From: Nocardiopsis listeri NBRC 13360
GTDB lineage: Bacteria; Actinomycetota; Actinomycetes; Streptosporangiales; Streptosporangiaceae
NCBI RefSeq assembly: GCF_001570765.1
Contig: NZ_BCSH01000001.1
Span: forward strand, 124,001 to 188,000
DNA length: 64,000 nt
Direction of reading: 5' to 3'
Position 1 is the stretch's first letter, and each line of letters begins with the position of its first letter. This document shows, piece after piece, positions 58,860 through 64,000 of this stretch. The notes beneath the pieces were generated by a model that made no database searches, was not told the origin of the DNA, and saw only the letters and a list, made by a program, of their open reading frames with translations. Both the position numbers and the translations under genes were made by a program.

Positions 58860-60059
58860 CTAGCGGTCCTTCGCCGGGACCACCCCGAACTCCGAGAGCA
58901 TCCACAGGAACGGGTCCGCCACCCGGTAGGGGCGCACCCCGCCGTGCAGCACGTTGTCCTCGTCGGGCCCCTCACCCAACGCCGACACCCCGAAGTACCG
59001 GGCGTTGGCGTAGTGCGTGCGCACGTGGACGTCGACGTCTGCCGCGCCCCAACGGTGCAGGAGCTGTTGGACCTGGGCGTGCACGTCCTGGCCGTCACGG
59101 ACGTCGAAGTGGGGCGCCTCCGGTTGGGGTCGGTGCAGCGGGGAGCCCTCGTCCAGGTCCTCGCGCAGCGCGTCGATCTTGCTCAGGCACACCGCCACAG
59201 GCGTCCTGATCCGCCCCCGAACGTGGTCGGACCGTCGCATCAGCAGGTCCGTGACCCGGCCGAGCATGTCGAACGACCGGTTCCGCGGACTCTCCAGCGC
59301 GGGCATCCGTGTTCCGGGCGCGGCCGAGGGTCGGGCGCCCTTCATCTGCAACGGATCCAGCAGCACGATCACCCCGTCGGCGTTGCGCAGGTACCGCAGG
59401 TTGGTCTCCACGCTGTCCATGTCGTGCAGGTCCTCGCCCGCGGTGTCCAGGAACGACAGCAGCGTGTGGTGCGGGCGATCCAGCAGCAGGCCGGGGCGCA
59501 GCCCGGTGTACCGGAAGACCAGGGGTTCGCGGGCCGCCCCGGTGCGCCGGGTCGCTCGCAGCAGCCGGCCCTCCTCGTACAGGGGAGCCTCGTAGTCGCT
59601 GCCGAACCGGTGCCGGGTGTGGTCGTCCGCGCCGCCCACCGACGCCCGGAAACGCGCGCCCACCCGGTGCTTCAACTCGTGGATGAGGACGGTCATGAAC
59701 ACGGTCTTGCCGGAGTCGCGGGCACCCACCAGGGCGATCACGCGGCCGCGCATCCGCCCGAAGTTCACCGGCAGCCGCGAGTGGCAGACCAGGCACACCT
59801 GTCGGTCGCTCGCCGACGAACACTGCGGACAGTGGGCACGGGGACGACGACCGTCGGCTTCGAACACCGGAGGCAGCCGTTCCTTGCGGCCCAGGTGGTC
59901 GCGCAGCGCCCGGTCCTCCTCCTCGGCGCACATCCGACCGTCGGGTCCGGGACGTCCCGGACAACGGAAACCGATCCGCCGTTCGGTGAAGACCGAGTAG
60001 CAGTACGGGCACACCAGACGCGGCCCCGTGAGCGGGTTCGCGGGGACGACGAGGTTCAC
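58860..60059 (-). CDS. Second TRAFAC-type GTPase with zinc-ribbon N-terminus
   Basis: A 399-residue protein. It begins with zinc ribbons (CPYCYSVF, CPQC and CLVCH), then a P-loop domain: GARDSGKT (Walker A), FLDTAGEDL, a segment CLSKIDAL corresponding to NKxD, and helix/strand continuation. It lacks membrane segments, unlike the other GTPase of the operon. It likely works with GAP1 as a pair of partner GTPases. GTG start overlapping the preceding stop by 4 bases. Confidence 0.78.
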   Translation of the reverse strand: MNLVVPANPLTGPRLVCPYCYSVFTERRIGFRCPGRPGPDGRMCAEEEDRALRDHLGRKERLPPVFEADGRRPRAHCPQCSSASDRQVCLVCHSRLPVNFGRMRGRVIALVGARDSGKTVFMTVLIHELKHRVGARFRASVGGADDHTRHRFGSDYEAPLYEEGRLLRATRRTGAAREPLVFRYTGLRPGLLLDRPHHTLLSFLDTAGEDLHDMDSVETNLRYLRNADGVIVLLDPLQMKGARPSAAPGTRMPALESPRNRSFDMLGRVTDLLMRRSDHVRGRIRTPVAVCLSKIDALREDLDEGSPLHRPQPEAPHFDVRDGQDVHAQVQQLLHRWGAADVDVHVRTHYANARYFGVSALGEGPDEDNVLHGGVRPYRVADPFLWMLSEFGVVPAKDR

Positions 60060-61561
60060 AGTCGCAGCTCCCTGACCGAGGGCTGGCGAAGGCGCACGTC
60101 GTCGCCCGGGCCCAAGGGGAAGCACGTCAACCAACCGGGGGCGGCGTCCCACGGCGGACGCACCCGCACCGACACCCGCTCACCGGCCTCCAGGTCCTGT
60201 GAGGGCAGGACCGACAACACCCGGTCCCGGCCGGTGCGCGCGTGCGGCTGCACCTCACCGGGGGTGAACACGACCGCGATCCGCGGCATCCGGCAGGGCA
60301 CGTCCGCGCTCAGGTGCACCAGCCGTTCGCGGCGCAGCAGCCCCACCGGTTCGACCCGGTAGTCCAGGACGACGCGGCCGGGCAGGCGCACGGTCGTGGG
60401 AACGCTCAACGCCTCGTCGGTCCCGGAGTGGATGGTGGTGCGGACCGTCACCACCAGGGGGCCCGAACCCATGGGCGTCTCGAACCCGCCCTCGGCGTCG
60501 TAGCGCACGCGCGTGCGGCGCTCCCAACCGATGGGCTCCCCGTCGCTCTCCTTCGCCCACGTCACCAGAGCCGATGAGGCGTGCTCAGGCCAGGACCAGC
60601 CGAGCCGCACCACGGTGTCGTACCGTTCGGCCCGCAGACCCGTCACGGGCGGGGCGACGACCACCCGTACGGGCGATCCCACCACCCGGCGCTCCCCGTC
60701 CTCGGTCATCGCCACCACGTGGGAGACCCCGGCCGGCAGGGACAGCGACAGCCGGTGGCGACCGTCGGACCCCTGGACGGGTTCGCCCGCCACCGGAGCC
60801 CCCGACGTCGCCGCGGTCGCGGTCCGGCCCACGTACAGCCTCACCCGACCCCGTACGGGCGGGGTCCAGGACGCCACCCGACCACCTGTGCCCGGATCGA
60901 CGCGAAGGTCGCGCACGGGTTCGGCCCGCGGCCCTGGAACCGCCCTGATCAACAGTCCCTGGGAACCTCGAGTCCACCCCTGCGAGGTCAGGTACACCGC
61001 CCGTATCCGGTAGAAGTACTCCTGGTCGGCGCGCACCGACGTGTCGCGAAAGCCCGACCCGTCGTGCTCCACCGACACCACCCCGGTGCCCTTGCCGTGC
61101 GGTGGCGCGCCGGCTCCGCGCAGCACCTCCACCCGGGTCGCCTCCGGTGGCCGACGCCAGGACACCGCCACCTCCGACTCATCGACCGTCGTCCGCACCT
61201 CGGACACGTCCGGCGCGATCATCGCCGGGGTGCTCACCGCGGCCTTCGACACCTGTCCCTGCCGAACCGTCACCACCGTGTAGTGGGCGTCCACGCCCGC
61301 GCCGATTCGGTCGTCGACCAGTTCGACGCCGGTCACCTCACCGAGAAATTCCTCACGAGCGGTGCCTCCGTGACCGGTCCGGCGGCTCACCCGGTAGCCG
61401 ACCGGGCCCTCGGCATCGGTGTCCGGCCGCCACGTCACCACCACGCGTGATCCGTCCACCCGTGCGGTCACGCCCCGAGGTGGAGACGGTGTCCGTGCTC
61501 GGGCGGTCGTTCCCCGGAGTGCGGGGGCGTCGGTGGAATCCAACGGGCGGCCTTTCACCAT
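60056..61561 (-). CDS. FN3-like repeat protein at the head of the GTPase operon
   Basis: A 501-residue protein with repeated fibronectin-III-like segments: PPRGVTARVDGSRVVVTW, GYRVSRRTG, and again PEATRVEVLRG with EYFYRIRAVYLT, then LRAERYDTVVRLGWSW. Several beta domains of about 90 residues fill the protein. It has no signal peptide, so it is probably intracellular, unusual for FN3. In these operons an FN3-like protein accompanies the GTPases. The ATG has no strong ribosome site; a later GTG is possible. It overlaps the GTPase gene by 4 bases. Confidence 0.65.
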   Translation of the reverse strand: MVKGRPLDSTDAPALRGTTARARTPSPPRGVTARVDGSRVVVTWRPDTDAEGPVGYRVSRRTGHGGTAREEFLGEVTGVELVDDRIGAGVDAHYTVVTVRQGQVSKAAVSTPAMIAPDVSEVRTTVDESEVAVSWRRPPEATRVEVLRGAGAPPHGKGTGVVSVEHDGSGFRDTSVRADQEYFYRIRAVYLTSQGWTRGSQGLLIRAVPGPRAEPVRDLRVDPGTGGRVASWTPPVRGRVRLYVGRTATAATSGAPVAGEPVQGSDGRHRLSLSLPAGVSHVVAMTEDGERRVVGSPVRVVVAPPVTGLRAERYDTVVRLGWSWPEHASSALVTWAKESDGEPIGWERRTRVRYDAEGGFETPMGSGPLVVTVRTTIHSGTDEALSVPTTVRLPGRVVLDYRVEPVGLLRRERLVHLSADVPCRMPRIAVVFTPGEVQPHARTGRDRVLSVLPSQDLEAGERVSVRVRPPWDAAPGWLTCFPLGPGDDVRLRQPSVRELRL

Positions 61562-61720
61562 GGGGACGAAGGTGCTCGACGGGATTCGACGAGCATACTT
61601 CGCAGGGCCCCGTCCCAACGTGGCGAAACACCCTTTCGCGAAACGACTCGGAGGTCGTTTTCGATCCTTCGTCGGAACGGAAGAGAAAATTCTCTCCGAT
61701 AAAGGGGAAAAGGGGTGAAT

Positions 61721-63820
61721 CTACGGCAGGGACTTCTGCGAGGTCCGCGACAACGCCTGGTCCATCCGCGTCGCCAGGTCGTCGCTCAGCAGCCGCGCGT
61801 AGGTCTCGGTGATGTGGTGGGAGTCCCGGTACACCAGCACGTTGCCGATCACCACCGAACACGTGTCCTCGACACAGAACCGGTCGGTGAGGTCGACGAT
61901 CTCGGAGTCCTCGACCTGTTCCACCGCCACCTCCTGCGGGTCGGCGGTCTCCATGGCCTGCTCGATCGGTCGGTCGCACTTCGTCGGGCTCCCGATGTTG
62001 GCGGCCAGGCAGTCCAACACGTCCTGGCTCACCCGAGGGGTGTCGCGTACGGCCAGTACCGGCACGCCCGCCTCGGTGATCTCATCCCACAGTCGCGCCA
62101 TGCCCTCACCCATGACCCGTTGGACCTCCTCGGGGCCCTCGTCCCCGAGGCCGTAGGGGTTGCCCTTCACCGAGGAACTGGTGAACACCAGGTCGGGGTC
62201 GATCTCCAGGATCTCGTCGACCGTCTCGCGGTTCCACTCCTGGCAGTTCTCGTAGGGTCCGCCGTCCCGTCCCACCAGGATGTCGGTGAACGCGCACGCG
62301 GACTTGCTCAGGATCACCAGCCGCCAGCCGCGCTTCTCGCCGAGCTCCTCCAGGGCGGGGATCCATTGCAGGCTGTGCGAGTCGCCGGTGATCACCACGG
62401 TCGACTCGGCGTCGTCGGGGCCGTAGGCACACCAGTCGCTGGGATCGTCGTCGTCGAACCCGGCGTGGCAACCGTCGTCGTAGGTGCGGGGCACGTCGTC
62501 CTCGGCGTCGATGGGGGAGGGGTAGAGCATCTCCGAGGACGGGGCCCCGCCCTCCAACGCCTTGGGCCCCACGTGCACGGACGGGTCGAACTCGACCGAT
62601 GCCATCCGGCCGACCCGGTGCGTGGCGGCGGCCGATACCAGGGCCACCGCCAGGATCCCGCACACGGCCAGCGCCAACGCGGCGCGGCCGGTGCGCACGA
62701 GCTTGTGCCGGGCCACCGGGTCCTCCACCCACACCTTGGTCCCCCAGGCGAGCAGTACCGAGACCCCGGCCGCGAGCACGACACCGAGCGGGCCGAGAGA
62801 GCCCCGACCGAGCAGTGCCGGCGTGAAGATGATGACGGGCCAGTGCCACAGGTACAGCGAGTAGGAGATGTCGCCGAAGAACCGGGCCGGTCGGGTGCTC
62901 AACACGACCGAGGCGGCCGGTCCGGAGGGGCTCTCGGCGGCGATCACCGCGACGCAGCCCAGGATCGGCAGCAGCGCCGTGTACCCGGGGAAGGGCGTAC
63001 CGGAGTCGTAGAGCAGGGCCGATGCCACGATCGCCGCCAACCCGAGCCATCCCAGCGGCAGCCGCAGACGTTCCGGCAGCGACCCGTGGGACATCCCCAC
63101 GGCCGACAACCCGCCCGCCGCGAGCTCCCAGGCTCGGGTGACCGGCCAGAAGTAGGCGCCCGCGTCACCGGAGAGGGTCATCCAGACCGAGCAGGCCAGG
63201 GACGTCACGAACACGGTGCCGAGCACGGCGGTCAACACCCCGTTCCCCGCCCGCCACCAACGCGCCGCCAACGCCCACAACAGGAACAACAGCGGCCACA
63301 CCAGGTAGAACTGCTCCTCGACCGAAAGCGACCAGAAGTGCTGCACCGGGCTGGGCGGGGTCTCCGCCGCCAGGTAGTCCAACGCCTGGTCGGCCAGGTA
63401 CAGGTTCTCCACCCACAGGGCCGAGGCGAGCAGCTGCCAGGCGGTGTCGCCCAGCCTGGTCACCGGTAGCACCACCAGCGACACCGCACCCGTGACGAGG
63501 AGGACCAGGGTGGCCGCGGGCAGCAACCTGCGCACCCGCCGCACGTAGAACCTCCCCAGCGACACCCGTCCGTTTTCGGTGACCTCGCGCAGCAGCAACG
63601 ACGTGATGAGGAAACCCGAGATCACGAAGAAGACGTCGACGCCCACGTAACCACCGGGGAGCAGTTCCGGCTCCAGGTGGTAGACGAGCACGAGCAGGAC
63701 GGCGAGGGCGCGAAGGCCTTGTACCTCGGGTCGGAACCTGGTCAAGGTGGTTCCGGTCCGCCCATCGCCCTTGCCTGAGGAAGGGACGGGCGGCTGCGCG
63801 GGGAGAGCGGGTGATCGCAT
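61721..63820 (-). CDS. OafA/YrhL-type acyltransferase with C-terminal SGNH domain
   Basis: A 699-residue protein. The N-terminal half is an Acyltransferase 3 membrane domain with about ten helices, beginning FRPEVQGLRALAVLLVLVYH and containing GGYVGVDVFFVISGFLITS (the conserved R-x10-H and GVDVFF motifs). The C-terminal third is an SGNH hydrolase-like domain with VVITGDSHSLQW (Ser of GDS) and YRDSHHIT (DxxH). This is the OafA/YrhL architecture, which O-acylates surface polysaccharides such as O-antigen, teichoic acid or peptidoglycan. The ATG chosen gives a short cytoplasmic start; a longer frame lacks a ribosome site. Confidence 0.9.
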   Translation of the reverse strand: MRSPALPAQPPVPSSGKGDGRTGTTLTRFRPEVQGLRALAVLLVLVYHLEPELLPGGYVGVDVFFVISGFLITSLLLREVTENGRVSLGRFYVRRVRRLLPAATLVLLVTGAVSLVVLPVTRLGDTAWQLLASALWVENLYLADQALDYLAAETPPSPVQHFWSLSVEEQFYLVWPLLFLLWALAARWWRAGNGVLTAVLGTVFVTSLACSVWMTLSGDAGAYFWPVTRAWELAAGGLSAVGMSHGSLPERLRLPLGWLGLAAIVASALLYDSGTPFPGYTALLPILGCVAVIAAESPSGPAASVVLSTRPARFFGDISYSLYLWHWPVIIFTPALLGRGSLGPLGVVLAAGVSVLLAWGTKVWVEDPVARHKLVRTGRAALALAVCGILAVALVSAAATHRVGRMASVEFDPSVHVGPKALEGGAPSSEMLYPSPIDAEDDVPRTYDDGCHAGFDDDDPSDWCAYGPDDAESTVVITGDSHSLQWIPALEELGEKRGWRLVILSKSACAFTDILVGRDGGPYENCQEWNRETVDEILEIDPDLVFTSSSVKGNPYGLGDEGPEEVQRVMGEGMARLWDEITEAGVPVLAVRDTPRVSQDVLDCLAANIGSPTKCDRPIEQAMETADPQEVAVEQVEDSEIVDLTDRFCVEDTCSVVIGNVLVYRDSHHITETYARLLSDDLATRMDQALSRTSQKSLP

Positions 63821-64000
63821 TGGGCCATGGTGGCGCGTTCGGAGAAACCTTTGGTACGGACACGGCAATGCTTCAGTGAGAATTTTCCGAACCGTCGTTC
63901 CGAAGTGAACGCGACCTGTCCCGAACGTCACCGAATCACCCACCCTCGGACACCGTTCCACCCCTCGGTGACATGTGGGTAACGCAGATCACACCCTGGC

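Noticed and set aside
61715-63469. A 584-codon plus-strand frame opposite the acyltransferase
   Set aside because: The minus strand carries conserved AT3 and SGNH motifs; the plus frame is Gln/His/Arg-rich noise.
1-64000. tRNA, rRNA, CRISPR and prophage signals
   Set aside because: Looked for T-loop and anticodon-stem patterns, spaced repeats, integrase and phage structural genes by eye; none convincing.

Overview
The window reads as chromosomal DNA from a high-GC filamentous actinomycete, most likely the Nocardiopsis/Streptomonospora group. The evidence is very GC-rich codon third positions, frequent GTG and TTG starts, GGAGG-type ribosome sites, RsbW-like ATPases, short GntR regulators, DUF6247-, DUF418- and DUF1232-type proteins and a type VII-style polymorphic toxin. 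The genus is an inference. No rRNA, tRNA, CRISPR array or intact insertion sequence was recognised.

Layout. 1-3.8 kb: 3' end of an RND efflux gene closed by a strong hairpin, a small acidic protein, an RsbW-like ATPase and a mycofactocin-type (MftF-like) glycosyltransferase without other mycofactocin genes. 4.4-10.4 kb: a complete oligopeptide-type ABC transporter operon (two permeases, one fused double ATPase, one lipoprotein binding protein) with a 27-codon ORF between the permeases. 10.6-17.5 kb: a pectate-lyase-like lipoprotein, two proteins with Tad/Flp-type leaders (one carrying a metallopeptidase-like domain), a DUF6247-like protein, and module A of a duplicated GntR cassette. 17.6-20.1 kb: a large GT4 glycosyltransferase. 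21.6-24.2 kb: a Flp pilin operon (pilin, OmpA-like lipoprotein, secreted protein, pilin-leader transglycosylase-like protein). 25.3-28.8 kb: a polymorphic toxin with a Flp-pilin leader and a HINT domain, its probable immunity gene and small membrane proteins. 28.9-30.0 kb: module B of the GntR cassette, inverted. 30.3-36.2 kb: a type VII-style YwqJ-like deaminase toxin, two YwqK/MORN-type immunity genes (one with a lost start codon) and an Imm49-like gene. 36.4-37.9 kb: a luciferase-like monooxygenase and an ArsR regulator around a 29-bp palindrome. 38.8-43.4 kb: two Ser/Thr-kinase-like receptors with altered catalytic loops. 43.4-45.6 kb: DUF418 membrane protein and hemerythrin. 45.6-53.1 kb: the main Tad secretion operon (TadC, TadB, TadA, two TadE, TadZ/CpaE, CpaB and a zinc-ribbon protein) with no Flp pilin or prepilin peptidase in it. 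53.7-55.1 kb: DUF1232 protein, a flavin-monooxygenase remnant and a membrane protein. 55.2-61.6 kb: a tightly overlapping operon with two P-loop GTPases, a GAP1-like protein and an FN3-like protein. 61.7-63.8 kb: an OafA-like acyltransferase with an SGNH domain.

The most notable pattern is that the Tad machinery at 45.6-53.1 kb has likely substrates scattered over the window. The class III leader (Gly, four residues, Glu, then Tyr/Leu/Phe) recurs on a genuine pilin, on a protein with a transglycosylase-like fold that lacks its catalytic Glu, on a 237-residue protein of unknown function, and on a HINT-containing polymorphic toxin. A TadG-like leader also precedes a peptidoglycan-peptidase-like domain. 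My inference is that this Tad system exports or displays wall-acting proteins and at least one toxin. The duplicated GntR cassette and the two-GTPase operon are the other candidates for poorly described systems.
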